A DNA stretch of 64,000 bases from Aquiflexum balticum DSM 16537 (GCF_900176595.1 NZ_LT838813.1:4420001-4484000); one strand, 5' to 3'. Numbered from the stretch's first letter, positions 44,273 to 54,057 are shown. Made by a program: numbers and translations. The notes: a model not told the origin generated them from the letters alone.

Positions 44273-45350
44273 TGACTTTGATTTCAAGTTTAACCTCAAA
44301 TGAATCGGATCGCTCTATGGTTTCCAAGATATGTTTTTTTGGATACAATATTTCCAACCTTCTTTTGATATTCTTCAAACCAATTCCGCCTTGCACTGAT
44401 TCAGCTTGCATTTTTTGGTTTTCTTTGGTATTAAAAAAATTGGCCATCAATCGTCCATTGGCATAAGTGATTTGAACTTTCACCAGATTTTCTTTATCGG
44501 TATGTGATGAAAGATGTTTGAAACAGTTTTCCAAAAACGGAATCAACAATAAGGGAGCAATGGAGAAATCTTCCAGGCCTTCTCCTTTTTCAAAAACCAC
44601 TTTTAAACGATCCCCTTTTCTGATTTTTTCCAATTCAACATAGTTTTCAAGGTACTCCAGTTCCTGCTGAATATCAATACTATCTGTAGTGAATTCATAT
44701 AGCTGTGATCTCAGCAGGTTTGATAATTTGATGAGTGTTTCAGAAGCTTTATCAGGATCCATCCTGATCAAAACATATACACTGTTGATGGCATTGAACA
44801 GAAAATGAGGATTCACTTGCGACTTTAGGAAATTCAGTTCACTTTCAATTCTTTCTTTTTCCTTGAGTTCATTTTGTCTGATGGTTTTTCGGTTTTCCAA
44901 AAATCCTTTGATTGCCAATAATATGGCTCCCGTAAAGACATTGGATGAAAAATATACACCTAAGATTTGTAAAGTACTTGCTTTAAAAAACTCTTCCAAA
45001 TTGAGATTTAAAGCCAATGCAATTCCGGTTTTCATAAAAACAGATAAAAATGCGGCTAATAGAAAAAATGCTGGAAAAAATAATAACATGCCTTTGCCCT
45101 TCATCAATTTTGGGATGAGGACATACTGGGGAATATAATACATCCCTGCATTGGAAATGGTATAAAAACCGGTCACCAAAAGCAAATGATTGAAATTCTG
45201 ATAAAATCCCTGATAAACTGATACCCAAAAAACATAGTATACTGCCCAAAAGAGCAAATGATGAACCTTATATCTTCCCAAAATCAATCCCAAATTATTC
45301 AAGGAATTAAGGGCAATTTCTCTTTTTGACTGATTTTTAACCGTTTTCAT
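44262..45350 (-). CDS. LytS-type sensor histidine kinase
   Basis: A 362-residue kinase started at the Met at 45350; an earlier Met at 45374 would overlap the small ORF. Four transmembrane segments (about 24-42, 48-70, 78-105, 115-135), then the His_kinase domain with phospho-His in VNPHFLFNAIN near 188. The N box is PFLENCFKHL and the G box GGIGLKNIKRRL. The sensor part has no known ligand domain. It is translated one base after a 26-codon membrane ORF. Confidence 0.94.
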   Translation of the reverse strand: MKTVKNQSKREIALNSLNNLGLILGRYKVHHLLFWAVYYVFWVSVYQGFYQNFNHLLLVTGFYTISNAGMYYIPQYVLIPKLMKGKGMLLFFPAFFLLAAFLSVFMKTGIALALNLNLEEFFKASTLQILGVYFSSNVFTGAILLAIKGFLENRKTIRQNELKEKERIESELNFLKSQVNPHFLFNAINSVYVLIRMDPDKASETLIKLSNLLRSQLYEFTTDSIDIQQELEYLENYVELEKIRKGDRLKVVFEKGEGLEDFSIAPLLLIPFLENCFKHLSSHTDKENLVKVQITYANGRLMANFFNTKENQKMQAESVQGGIGLKNIKRRLEILYPKKHILETIERSDSFEVKLEIKVNED

Positions 45351-45351
45351 G

Positions 45352-45432
45352 CTACTTTTTAACTTTAAAGGCACCTGCCAAAATCAAAGTCATAAAAACA
45401 ATTCCAACCATAAATAATGTCCACCAAACCAT
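45352..45432 (-). CDS. Small single-TM membrane protein upstream of the sensor kinase
   Basis: An ORF of 26 codons: MVWWTLFMVGIVFMTLILAG then A-F-K-V-K-K. It has a hydrophobic membrane segment of about 20 residues and a positive end. Its stop and the kinase start read TAG-C-ATG, with one base between, which is typical of translational coupling. No family was recognised. A role as kinase partner is inferred only from position; a random ORF of this composition in front of a kinase is the main alternative. Confidence 0.55.
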   Translation of the reverse strand: MVWWTLFMVGIVFMTLILAGAFKVKK

Positions 45433-45730
45433 ATTTTCCTCTTAATTTGAATTTACTCAATAAAATTAATTTCGATTGTTGAAAATATATATAGGGCTCA
45501 ACAATCCAGAAAAAAAATGACCAATTGCTCTTTTTCTTTGACCAAAAGTGAAACCAAATTGATCAAACGAAATAAGCTGTTTTTTGGGTAAATTAAAACC
45601 TTTATTCCTACTCCAATTTACCTTTCATCTATTTTTTGGCATTTGGTCAAGCAGGAATTTCAGCTTGTCAAAGAAATTATTTTGCTGTCAAGTCACTCCC
45701 CAATTTTGGACAAACAAAAAAATAAAAACC
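45433..45730. other. Intergenic region between the kinase operon and the hydrolase
   Basis: It holds the divergent promoters for the small ORF/kinase unit and for the hydrolase. A repeated phrase around 45530-45560 (ACCAAAAGTGAAACCAAATTG) was noted, but no terminator stem, operator or gene is supportable. Confidence 0.4.
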
Positions 45731-46609
45731 ATGAAAACACAAAAATTCAATTGGCTACTTGTTGGTATGCTGTTGGCATTTCTAAAAACTATTAATGCAT
45801 CCGCTGAACCACAACTGATTACCACTCAAATCATCGGTAAAGGTCAACCCATAATTTTGGTTCACGGCATGTCCTGCAGTTCTGATGTATGGGATGAATT
45901 GGTTGAAAGATACCAAGGAAAGTATGAACTGCATTTGGTCACTATAAAAGGTTTTGGAAATAAGGAGATGGCAGATGTTGATTTTTATTTGAAACAGGTA
46001 AAAGATGAGCTGATTGCCTATACCCAAGAAAAAAAGCTAAAAAATCCAATCATCATTGGACACAGCATGGGAGGTTTTTTGGGCTTATGGGCAGCAGCCG
46101 AAGAACCGGAAGTTTTTGAAAAAGTCATTTCGGTAGATGGGGTTCCTTATTTCCCTGTGTTACAAATGCCAGGAATCACCCCTGAAACTGCCAAACCAAT
46201 GGTAGAAAGTATGAAAAATGCCATGGTCAATATGGATGAGGCAAGTGCTTTGGCCAATCAAAAAATGATTGTTTCCTCCATGATAGCCACAGAGGAGAAA
46301 AGAGCAAAAGTCATTGAAATGGGAATGAACAGCAATTCAGCTGTAGTCGGACAGGCTTACGGAGAAATGTACACTACAGATATTCGTCCCCTGATGTCAA
46401 ATATTAAGGTTCCTGTTTTGGTATTTGGTTCTTGGGCAGCTTATCAAAATTTCGGAGCTACCAAGGAATCAGTCACTTTAGGTTACCAAAATCAACTTAA
46501 GGAAATCAAAGAAGTAAAATTATTAGTAGCAGAAAAGGCTTTTCATTTTGTATTCTATGATGAAGCTGATTGGTTTTATAGTGAAATGGAAAAATTTCTT
46601 AATGATTAA
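45731..46609 (+). CDS. Alpha/beta hydrolase, exported
   Basis: A 292-residue protein started at the ATG at 45731; the open frame continues upstream without support. The signal peptide is 1-25 (N-A-S-A-E). The oxyanion region is LVHGMSC near 42, the nucleophile is in IGHSMGGFLG near 112, and the catalytic His is in KAFHFVFYDE near 276. Substrate unknown. It may be periplasmic, and nothing links it with the kinase divergent from it. Confidence 0.88.
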   Translation: MKTQKFNWLLVGMLLAFLKTINASAEPQLITTQIIGKGQPIILVHGMSCSSDVWDELVERYQGKYELHLVTIKGFGNKEMADVDFYLKQVKDELIAYTQEKKLKNPIIIGHSMGGFLGLWAAAEEPEVFEKVISVDGVPYFPVLQMPGITPETAKPMVESMKNAMVNMDEASALANQKMIVSSMIATEEKRAKVIEMGMNSNSAVVGQAYGEMYTTDIRPLMSNIKVPVLVFGSWAAYQNFGATKESVTLGYQNQLKEIKEVKLLVAEKAFHFVFYDEADWFYSEMEKFLND

Positions 46610-46815
46610 TTTCACTCATACTACCTAGGGAATAATACTTTTCACGACAAGAAATACTTCAAAAAAAAATTAGAGTTTTTAACTAACCATAACTTTTTCA
46701 TATCGTAGGAATATTCAGATTGTAAAATGGCGGCGGGAAAAAATAAAGCTCTAAAAGAGTACAAATCTTTTCTCTTTTAATTTGGTTGATAGAAAATTAA
46801 AGGTCGTCATTTTAC

Positions 46816-46843
46816 AGAAAGCGGAGCATATGCTCCGCTTTCT
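46816..46843. terminator. Perfect 28-bp palindrome at the branching-enzyme stop codon
   Basis: The arms AGAAAGCGGAGCAT and its exact complement form a stem with no spare loop bases, overlapping the last bases of the branching-enzyme gene. A T-run after the stem is weak on both strands, so it may be a terminator or a transcript-stabilising hairpin. Confidence 0.6.
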
Positions 46844-48857
46844 ATTTACTGGTTTTCCGGAAAACCAAACATGTTCTGTTGGGCAAATAAATCTGAATTT
46901 TACCGGATTTATCAGTTGGATATACCGGATCACCTTCTATCCTGCCAAAGCCCCCGAATTTCTTATCATCAGAATTAAGTATGATTCTATATTTTCCATT
47001 TTCCGGAACTTTAAATTCAAATCCAAAAATAGATTCACTGATATTCCAACTGAAAACAAACACAAATCCACCTCTTTCAAATGCCAATATCTTTTTCTCA
47101 GGATCTAGATGAAGTTGCATAGCTTGTCTGGAAGCCAATATTTGGAATTCAGAAATCAATCTAATCATAGCTTTGTCCCATTCAAAAAGATCATGATATC
47201 TCAAATGGTCAGTATCAACCAAAGACCACTGCCTTCTGGCATATTGGTAGCTCCAATTATTCCCCAACCTGGGAAAATCCACCCATTCCGGATGCCCAAA
47301 TTCATTGCCCATAAAATTAAGGTATCCCTCTCCGCCAAGTGAACTGGTAATCATTCGGATCATTTTATGCAAAGCCACTCCCCTATCTACAACCAAGCTG
47401 CTTTGGAGTTTGGACATGCTGGAATACATTTCTTTGTCCATCAACCAAAAAGCAATGGATTTGTCCCCAACCAAGGCCTGATCGTGTGATTCAGCATAGG
47501 CAATGGTTCTCTCATTTTCCGGCCTGTTGGTCAATTCATGCCACATTTCAAACATATCCCAATGCTCATCAGGTTTATGTTTGAGGGTTTTTATCCAAAA
47601 GTCAGGTATACCCATGGCCAATCTGAAATCAAAACCAATACCTCCATCTTGGGCCTTTCGACATAATCCCGGCATTCCACTGACTTCCTCAGCAATAGAC
47701 ATCGCAGATTGAGAAAAATCATGTATCAATTTATTGGCCAATTGCAGATAAATCACCGCATCCCAATCTACACCATCTTTGAAATATTTTTCGAGATTAT
47801 CAAAAGTGACGTTCCCGTGATGTAAATACAATATTGAAGTCACGCCATCCCATCTATACCCGTCAAAATGGAACTCCTCCAACCAATACCTTACATTCGA
47901 AAGAAGGAAATGCATGACCTTTAATTTTCCATAATCAAAAAGTTTCGAGTCCCATCCTTCATGGTAACCTCTTTCACCCGGATGGAAATACTGATGGTCA
48001 GAACCATCGAATTCGTTGAGGCCTTCATAAACATTTTTTACAGCGTGAGAATGGACTATATCCATGATGACAGAAATACCCATTTCATGCGCTTTATTTA
48101 CCAGAAATTTTAAATCTTCGGGTGTACCAAACCTGGAAGTAGGGCTGAAAAAATTGGAAACGTGATAGCCGAAAGATCCATAATAAGGATGTTCCATTAC
48201 AGCCATCATCTGAATCGTATTATAACCTGCCGCTTTTATTCTTGGGAGTATGTTTTCAGCAAATTCCAGATAGGTCCCCACTCCCTCCTTTTCCTGCGCC
48301 ATACCGACATGGCATTCATAGATAAGGGGCTGCTTCAAATTTTCACTGGCATCAAAACCTTGATCTGTCCAGGAAAAGGATTTCTCTGGAAACCACAACT
48401 GACCGGAAAAATCGTGATTTGACAAATCCTGAACAACCCTCCTGATATAGGAAGGAATTCGATCCAATGCACCGTTCTCACCTTCAACATGTACCTTTAC
48501 TTTACCCTCGTGCACAAAGGAATTTTTGTAATCTTCATAAGGCAAAAAGATTTCCCAATCTCCCCTATGATCCTTTTTCAATGGATGACTGTATCGGTCC
48601 CAATGATTAAAATCCCCCATCAAGAAGAGGTTGTATGCTTTTGGGGCCCACTCTCTATATACCCAACCATTTCGGAAGGAATCAAAATGTATCCCATAAT
48701 ATTCATGCGCTCTGGCAAATTCCAAAAGATTCCCATAGTCCTGCTCAATTAATTTCAAGACTGATCGGAACCTTTCATATCTCTCAAAAATTTCCTGAGA
48801 ATGGTCTTTCAACCAAGGAGAGTCCTTTACAATTGGTAAAATGGTAGGATTTTTCAC
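46842..48857 (-). CDS. 1,4-alpha-glucan branching enzyme, eukaryote-type (GH13)
   Basis: A 671-residue GH13 enzyme of the eukaryotic (GH13_8) branching-enzyme type, with CBM48 at about 60-160, catalytic barrel 190-560 and C-terminal beta domain. The nucleophile Asp is in FDGYRWDGVTS near 333, acid/base Glu in IAEEVSGMPG near 389, and third Asp in YAESHDQALVGD near 465. It forms alpha-1,6 branches in glycogen. No glycogen synthase or debranching gene is adjacent. Confidence 0.95.
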   Translation of the reverse strand: MKNPTILPIVKDSPWLKDHSQEIFERYERFRSVLKLIEQDYGNLLEFARAHEYYGIHFDSFRNGWVYREWAPKAYNLFLMGDFNHWDRYSHPLKKDHRGDWEIFLPYEDYKNSFVHEGKVKVHVEGENGALDRIPSYIRRVVQDLSNHDFSGQLWFPEKSFSWTDQGFDASENLKQPLIYECHVGMAQEKEGVGTYLEFAENILPRIKAAGYNTIQMMAVMEHPYYGSFGYHVSNFFSPTSRFGTPEDLKFLVNKAHEMGISVIMDIVHSHAVKNVYEGLNEFDGSDHQYFHPGERGYHEGWDSKLFDYGKLKVMHFLLSNVRYWLEEFHFDGYRWDGVTSILYLHHGNVTFDNLEKYFKDGVDWDAVIYLQLANKLIHDFSQSAMSIAEEVSGMPGLCRKAQDGGIGFDFRLAMGIPDFWIKTLKHKPDEHWDMFEMWHELTNRPENERTIAYAESHDQALVGDKSIAFWLMDKEMYSSMSKLQSSLVVDRGVALHKMIRMITSSLGGEGYLNFMGNEFGHPEWVDFPRLGNNWSYQYARRQWSLVDTDHLRYHDLFEWDKAMIRLISEFQILASRQAMQLHLDPEKKILAFERGGFVFVFSWNISESIFGFEFKVPENGKYRIILNSDDKKFGGFGRIEGDPVYPTDKSGKIQIYLPNRTCLVFRKTSK

Positions 48858-48950
48858 GTAAATGAAATTTAGATTTTTCTAATTTAAAGAATATTCAAAA
48901 GCTAAACCAAAGTTAAGCCTCAATATGTAAAAAAGATTACTTGGCCTTAC

Positions 48951-49166
48951 TCAGAAAATAAAAAAATAAAGCATTGTTGCTGCCATAGAATACCCTATCA
49001 AAAATGAAAAAAATATGGGGGCACTTAATGATACTTTAGTATACTCAGGAGAGTCTTTATGATTGGAAATATGACTTAATTTCCTAAAATATTTTTCCGG
49101 GAATACAGATAAAATAAAAAGCCCGTAGGCGATTGTTAACAGTAGTAGGGAAAAGAAAGCCTGCAT
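48951..49166 (-). CDS. Hypothetical two-helix membrane protein
   Basis: A protein of 71 residues with membrane segments at about 2-22 and 50-70 and a polar middle loop (H-K-D-S-P-E-Y-T-K). There is no known family. It has its own ATG and lies in the same direction as the branching-enzyme and LacI genes. The small size leaves some doubt that it is expressed. Confidence 0.55.
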   Translation of the reverse strand: MQAFFSLLLLTIAYGLFILSVFPEKYFRKLSHISNHKDSPEYTKVSLSAPIFFSFLIGYSMAATMLYFFIF

Positions 49167-49251
49167 ATTGTATTTGGAATACGCAAAAATACATTTTATA
49201 GTTAAATTTAAAAATTATTGGTATAGAATGTTTACCTGAATATTAAATTAA

Positions 49252-50289
49252 TTATAAATTTTTTCCTTTCATTTGAGAAGACTCTCTGACTATCATTTTG
49301 GTTTTGATCTGTATGGTTTCCTCTGAATCCAGATTATGATTCTTTATAAGATCAATCAGAAGCCTGGTAGCTCTTTTTCCCATATCATATCCATGCTGCT
49401 CAACTGAACTCAGACCCGGGCTTACAACCTCGGCCAGTTTCCAGTTGCTAAACCCGACAACACCAACTTGGGAGGGAATCTTAAATCCATGGTCCTTCAG
49501 GTATTTCATTACTCCGATGGCCACAAGATCCGTAATACAGAAAAAGGCATCCGGCGGATTGTCAGATTCCATCAGTTCTTTGGCAAAGTCGTACCCTTCC
49601 TTTTCATTAATCAAGACACAATTTTTCACCCACTCTTTGTTCAGACCATACCCAAAATCCTGAAGGGCTTTTTGATACCCCTCACACCTATCATTTGCAT
49701 TTTTAACTTCCAATCTACCCCTCATATGAGCTATTTTTTTATAACCCATTTCGATGAGGTGCTTGACAGCTTGATATGCCCCTTCAAAATCATCTACAAT
49801 TACTTTCGGGGATTTTACCTGATCGGTGATTTTATCAAACTGAACAATTGGTCTACCTTCATTGATAAATTCATTAAGGTGTTCACCCTCCATGGTTTCA
49901 TTCGAGATTGATATAAGGAGTCCATCCACACTACTTCCCAACATGGTCTGACAAGCTGTAAGTTCATCGGCAAGAATGTCATTGGATTGGCTGACCAAAA
50001 TATTATATCCTTGTTTTTTTGCTTCATCTATAGCGCCACTGATTACGGTTGAAAAAAAATGGTGAACCAATTCAGGCACAATCAATCCTATTGTAAAGGT
50101 TTTGTTTTTACGGAAGTTAACAGCAAGATAATTCGGAACATAATGATGTTTCTCAGCATATTCCTTAACCAAACGAATGGTTTCTTCAGCAATATCGGGA
50201 TGTGACTTCAATGCCCTTGAAGCAGTTGAAATAGAAACTCCCAGTTCCTTTGCTATATCTTTCAAAGTCAATTTTTTCCGTTCTGTCAT
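49252..50289 (-). CDS. Second LacI-family transcriptional regulator
   Basis: A 345-residue regulator with a helix-turn-helix at 7-27 (LKDIAKELGVSISTASRALK) and a sugar-binding periplasmic-protein-like effector domain. It is divergent from no gene and stands near the branching enzyme, 394 bases upstream of its start. Its own operator was not identified: the palindrome found at the glycan genes does not occur here. Target and effector are unknown. Confidence 0.92.
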   Translation of the reverse strand: MTERKKLTLKDIAKELGVSISTASRALKSHPDIAEETIRLVKEYAEKHHYVPNYLAVNFRKNKTFTIGLIVPELVHHFFSTVISGAIDEAKKQGYNILVSQSNDILADELTACQTMLGSSVDGLLISISNETMEGEHLNEFINEGRPIVQFDKITDQVKSPKVIVDDFEGAYQAVKHLIEMGYKKIAHMRGRLEVKNANDRCEGYQKALQDFGYGLNKEWVKNCVLINEKEGYDFAKELMESDNPPDAFFCITDLVAIGVMKYLKDHGFKIPSQVGVVGFSNWKLAEVVSPGLSSVEQHGYDMGKRATRLLIDLIKNHNLDSEETIQIKTKMIVRESSQMKGKNL

Positions 50290-50564
50290 AGTTATTTTGG
50301 GAAACTACGGATATTAATCTGTTTAGACGGTTTTTCCTAAAATTCGGACAAAAAATAGATGAAAACATTTTGACTCAATCGAATCAGGCTTAAAGCACTG
50401 AATTCATCTCCAATATTTTTCCCACCAATTATTGATTAAACCGGTCAACTTTTAACAAGTGAAAAATAGTCAAATTAAATGATTGAACGTAAAAAATAAT
50501 TTTTAAAAAATCTTATTTAAATTATGTTTAATGCTTATTTATCAGAATTTTAAATCTAATCGTT

Positions 50565-52280
50565 TCAATTTTCAATCAACATCTCAACCCTTCTGTTCAG
50601 GTTCCTTCCTTCTTCCGTCTGATTGTCTGCTATCGGCCTGCTTCCACCCCATCCTGATATCCTGACCCTTTCAAAATCAATACCATTGATAGTCAAATAT
50701 CCTCTGATTTTGGATGCTCTCTTCATGGATAAATCCTTGTTCAATGAAGGGTCTCCGGCATTATCCGTATGTCCCTCCAGTCTGATTTTGATGTCCTGAT
50801 TTTCCTTCATAAAGGCAACCAAATTATCCAAAACCTGAACTGACCTGGCATCGGCAAAATCAGAAGTACCTCTGTTGAATTGTATGTTATTCAATATAAT
50901 GGACGTTCCTGTCATGGCAGGCTGAAGCAATAGCTCCTTACTTTCAACTGCTATACTTTCCCATTCTTTCACTTCCAAAATTCTGGGTATAAAACCTTTG
51001 GAGCTGATTACAATATTTGTCCAAAGAGGTTCTTCCAGTTTTTCCCATATTTCTTGCTGGGTATCTAAAGTCAGTTTGACTCCCCTATCATTTCCTATTT
51101 CTATTTTATATGGAATCTCTGCCATTGATTTAGCGTCCAATACCCTGATAATCTCATGTTCAATGCTTACCTGAGTATCTTCAACCTTTTCAAAATCATT
51201 TACTTCCAAAGAATCCTGTTCAATAACCAACACAGAATCCTTTTCTGATCCGGTTTCAATAACTATATCCGTTTTTTCCTCCTGTGTTTCTTCAGAAATT
51301 ATAGCAACCGATTCTTCGGTTTTTTCAACTATATTCTCTTCAATAGCTTCAACAGGAGAGTCAACCTCTTCCAATAATGCCAATAAGGGTTCTTTTGGTT
51401 CGTACTTCACCATCATAAAATCGCCAAATCCATCACTGTTTTGGGTGGTCGTAAAAATCGCAAATTCCTCATCTTCATCTACAATCACATAGCCCAATTC
51501 AGATCCAATAGAATTGGCATTTTCGATTTTTTGAGGCTGCGTCCAATCATCCCATGATTTACTTTTCCTTTGCGCAAAATAAATATCCTTTCCCCTTCTG
51601 TTTCCATGGATATTTGATGAAAAATAAATGGTCTGTAAGTCAGCTGAAAGATAAGGTGTTTGCTCCTGTGCAAAGGAATTGATAGCGGAGCCCATATTAA
51701 ATGGAGAGGACCAAGCCCCTTCTGATTGTCTGAAACTGATATAAATATCTTCATTCCCAAAAGATCCAAAGGAATTCATGGCCATCACGATGATACTTTG
51801 TTCAGCGAGCAGTCTACCACTGAAATGAACCCCGTTGTTCTTAAAATTCCCCATTTCAATAGGCTTCACATGATTCCAGGAATTTCCAAATCTGGTATAT
51901 TGATGGATCCCTTGTCTTTTTTCATTGTTACCGCTATGATAAACCAAAGCGGTCAAAGCATCCGAAAATCCTATCAAAACATCATTTCCAGATGAAGACA
52001 GGTCTGATACATGTTGGGGTTTTTGCCACTCGCCTTTTGAATCTTTTTTGCTCATCCATACATCTCCAAAATCCGTAGGTCCTCCCAGGTTTTCAGGATG
52101 AAAACCTATACTGTAAAATATTTCTCCGGTTGGAGAAAAAACAGGATTTTGTTCATCATAGGGAGAGTTCAGTGCCCGCAAAGGAATCAGTTCCTGCCCT
52201 AAAGCTGAAAAGAAAAAGGAAAAAGCAAGCAGGATTAAGCTACTTGCTTTTATTAAAAAAGAGTATGGATTTAATCTCAT
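50565..52280 (-). CDS. OmpA-family protein with PD40-type beta-propeller
   Basis: A 571-residue outer-membrane-associated protein. Signal peptide 1-28, then PD40-like beta-propeller repeats (IYFSSNIHGNRRGKDIYFAQ near 220), an acidic Glu/Val-rich linker at 305-375, and a C-terminal OmpA peptidoglycan-binding domain (EGHTDNAGDPSLNKDLSMKR, then N-R-R-V-E-M). It probably anchors the outer membrane to the cell wall. It starts 1 base after the deoxyhypusine-synthase-like gene and is likely in one transcript with it. Confidence 0.92.
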   Translation of the reverse strand: MRLNPYSFLIKASSLILLAFSFFFSALGQELIPLRALNSPYDEQNPVFSPTGEIFYSIGFHPENLGGPTDFGDVWMSKKDSKGEWQKPQHVSDLSSSGNDVLIGFSDALTALVYHSGNNEKRQGIHQYTRFGNSWNHVKPIEMGNFKNNGVHFSGRLLAEQSIIVMAMNSFGSFGNEDIYISFRQSEGAWSSPFNMGSAINSFAQEQTPYLSADLQTIYFSSNIHGNRRGKDIYFAQRKSKSWDDWTQPQKIENANSIGSELGYVIVDEDEEFAIFTTTQNSDGFGDFMMVKYEPKEPLLALLEEVDSPVEAIEENIVEKTEESVAIISEETQEEKTDIVIETGSEKDSVLVIEQDSLEVNDFEKVEDTQVSIEHEIIRVLDAKSMAEIPYKIEIGNDRGVKLTLDTQQEIWEKLEEPLWTNIVISSKGFIPRILEVKEWESIAVESKELLLQPAMTGTSIILNNIQFNRGTSDFADARSVQVLDNLVAFMKENQDIKIRLEGHTDNAGDPSLNKDLSMKRASKIRGYLTINGIDFERVRISGWGGSRPIADNQTEEGRNLNRRVEMLIEN

Positions 52281-52281
52281 T

Positions 52282-53253
52282 TTATTGATCTAATACTATA
52301 GCGAAAATCAAGGGTGCCACAATGGTTGCATCTGATTCTACGATGAATTTTGGGGTGTTGATTCCAAGTTTGCCCCATGTGATTTTTTCGTTTGGCACAG
52401 CACCTGAATAAGATCCATAGGATGTAGTGGAATCCGAAATCTGACAGAAATAACCCCACAATGGAACATTGTCTCTCTGAAGATCCTGATGCAACATAGG
52501 AACCACACAGATCGGAAAATCCCCTGCAATACCGCCTCCTATTTGAAAGAAGCCTACTGTGCTGTCTACTTGAGCATTTACTGTATACCATTCAGCAAGA
52601 AACATCATATACTCAATACCTGTTCGGACTGTATGTACATTTTTGACGTCACCTGCGATTACATGCCCGGCAAACATATTTCCTAAAGTAGAATCTTCCC
52701 ATCCCGGTACTATAATGGGTAGGTTCTTCTTAGCAGCTTCCAAAAGCCAAGAATCTTTTGGGTCAATCTGAAAACTTTCATCAAGCTTTCCTGAAAGCAG
52801 GATTTTGTAAAAGAACTGATGTGGAAAATATTGTTCACCGGCCTTATCAGCTTTTACCCATTCAGCCAATATAACATTCTCAATCCTTCTCATTGCTTCC
52901 ATTTCAGGGATACAGGTATCTGTAACCCTGTTCATATGCCTTTCAAGCAAATCCTGTTCCTCTTCCGGAGATAAATCCCGGTAATTCGGAATTCTTTCAT
53001 AATAATTGTGAGCCACCAAATTAAAAACATCCTCTTCCAGATTTGCCCCTGTACAGGTAATGATGTGAACCTTATCCTGACGGATCATTTCTGCTAAGGA
53101 GATACCAAGTTCCGCGGTAGACATTGCCCCTGCCAAGGTGACCATCATTTTACCGTTGTTATCAAGATGGGTTTTATACCCTTCTGCAGCATCAATAAGC
53201 GCTGCTGCATTAAAGTGCCTGAAATTATGTTTTAAAAATTCTGTAATTTTCAT
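52282..53253 (-). CDS. Deoxyhypusine-synthase-like enzyme
   Basis: A 323-residue protein started at the Met at 53253; an upstream in-frame Met adds an unconvincing 22 residues. It keeps the deoxyhypusine synthase architecture: NAD-site stretch MMVTLAGAMSTAELG near 36 and ICTGANLEEDV-like THITCTGANLEE near 65, and the catalytic Lys in KITWGKLG near 291. Bacterial members often act on polyamines (for example homospermidine-type reactions) and not on eIF5A. An agmatinase-family gene lies 10 kb away but is not in the same operon. Confidence 0.9.
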   Translation of the reverse strand: MKITEFLKHNFRHFNAAALIDAAEGYKTHLDNNGKMMVTLAGAMSTAELGISLAEMIRQDKVHIITCTGANLEEDVFNLVAHNYYERIPNYRDLSPEEEQDLLERHMNRVTDTCIPEMEAMRRIENVILAEWVKADKAGEQYFPHQFFYKILLSGKLDESFQIDPKDSWLLEAAKKNLPIIVPGWEDSTLGNMFAGHVIAGDVKNVHTVRTGIEYMMFLAEWYTVNAQVDSTVGFFQIGGGIAGDFPICVVPMLHQDLQRDNVPLWGYFCQISDSTTSYGSYSGAVPNEKITWGKLGINTPKFIVESDATIVAPLIFAIVLDQ

Positions 53254-53302
53254 ATCTGTCTTTTTGAATTTTCCGCTGCAAAAGTACCAATTTAAAGCGC
53301 AT

Positions 53303-53330
53303 AAAAAAAGCCCGGTCAAAGACCAGGCCC
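53303..53330 (-). terminator. Rho-independent terminator for the OmpH-like gene
   Basis: On the minus strand a stem of GCCTGGTC with GACCGGGC (one mismatch, loop TTT) is followed by TTTTTTTAT. It ends the unit upstream of the deoxyhypusine-synthase-like gene. Confidence 0.8.
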
Positions 53331-53356
53331 AATACTGTTCTTGATCTTTTTCTTAC

Positions 53357-53962
53357 TTACTTTACTTCAGGAGCTTTACTTGCAGCATATTGTTTGTTTA
53401 TACCTTCTACCACCTTATCTGTGATATCCAACTCCTTTTTGGAATACCATACCGCGCCACCTCTTGTGTAGGAAAGTATAAGTTCCAAATCATTTTCTTC
53501 GGCATATCCCTTTAGGTAGGTCTGAATCTGATCGTACACATCACTGTATAGTTTAGACTCATCCCCGGAAAGTTCCTGCATCAAATTATCTCTGTAGGTA
53601 ACAAGATTTCTCTCTTTCTTCATCAAGTCTTCCTGCTTGGCCCTAGCCTGGTTTGGTGTCATGGAGTTGGCAGTCTGCTCGAAGTTGGCCACTTCCTGTT
53701 CAAAACCCCTGGCCCTGCTGCCCAATTCATTTTCGAATTTTTTGCCTTTCTCAGTGATTTCCAATGATTTCTCCTTAAAAAACTCAAACCTTGCGATCAC
53801 ACTGTCGGTAAGAACATAGGCGATTTTCAAATCGGAAATACTTACTTCAGGTGAATCTTCTTCGGAGGTACCTGTATCAGATGTTTTGTCTGCTTGGTTA
53901 CATGAGGAGAAAGTAATTAATGCAATTCCCAACAAGCCGAACACTTTTGCTATTTTTTTCAC
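53357..53962 (-). CDS. OmpH/Skp-family chaperone-like lipoprotein
   Basis: A 201-residue protein started at the GTG at 53962; the frame upstream has only a TTG. The signal peptide ends in TFSSC, a lipoprotein signal (Cys21). Residues 45-180 form a long charged coiled coil as in OmpH/Skp (IAYVLTDSVIARFEFFKEK, then Q-A-R-A-K-Q-E-D-L). It is likely a periplasmic chaperone for outer-membrane proteins but anchored by lipid. A terminator follows. Confidence 0.85.
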   Translation of the reverse strand: MKKIAKVFGLLGIALITFSSCNQADKTSDTGTSEEDSPEVSISDLKIAYVLTDSVIARFEFFKEKSLEITEKGKKFENELGSRARGFEQEVANFEQTANSMTPNQARAKQEDLMKKERNLVTYRDNLMQELSGDESKLYSDVYDQIQTYLKGYAEENDLELILSYTRGGAVWYSKKELDITDKVVEGINKQYAASKAPEVK

Positions 53963-54057
53963 GTTGTTTCTTTTTTTTCTAATTGGCGCAAATATAAACA
54001 AAGTATCTTTTTTGCAAATTTTATTTATGCTATCAAATGTTAAATTCAGTTAAAGAA

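Noticed and set aside
45584-45730. 49-codon upstream extension of the alpha/beta hydrolase
   Set aside because: The signal peptide starts cleanly at the ATG at 45731, and the extension is Phe/Leu/Lys-rich noncoding-like sequence.
50376-50390. Fourth LacI operator (AATCGAAT) upstream of the second LacI gene
   Set aside because: It lacks the outer CG pairs and the palindrome, so it does not fit the motif shared by the three glycan-region sites.
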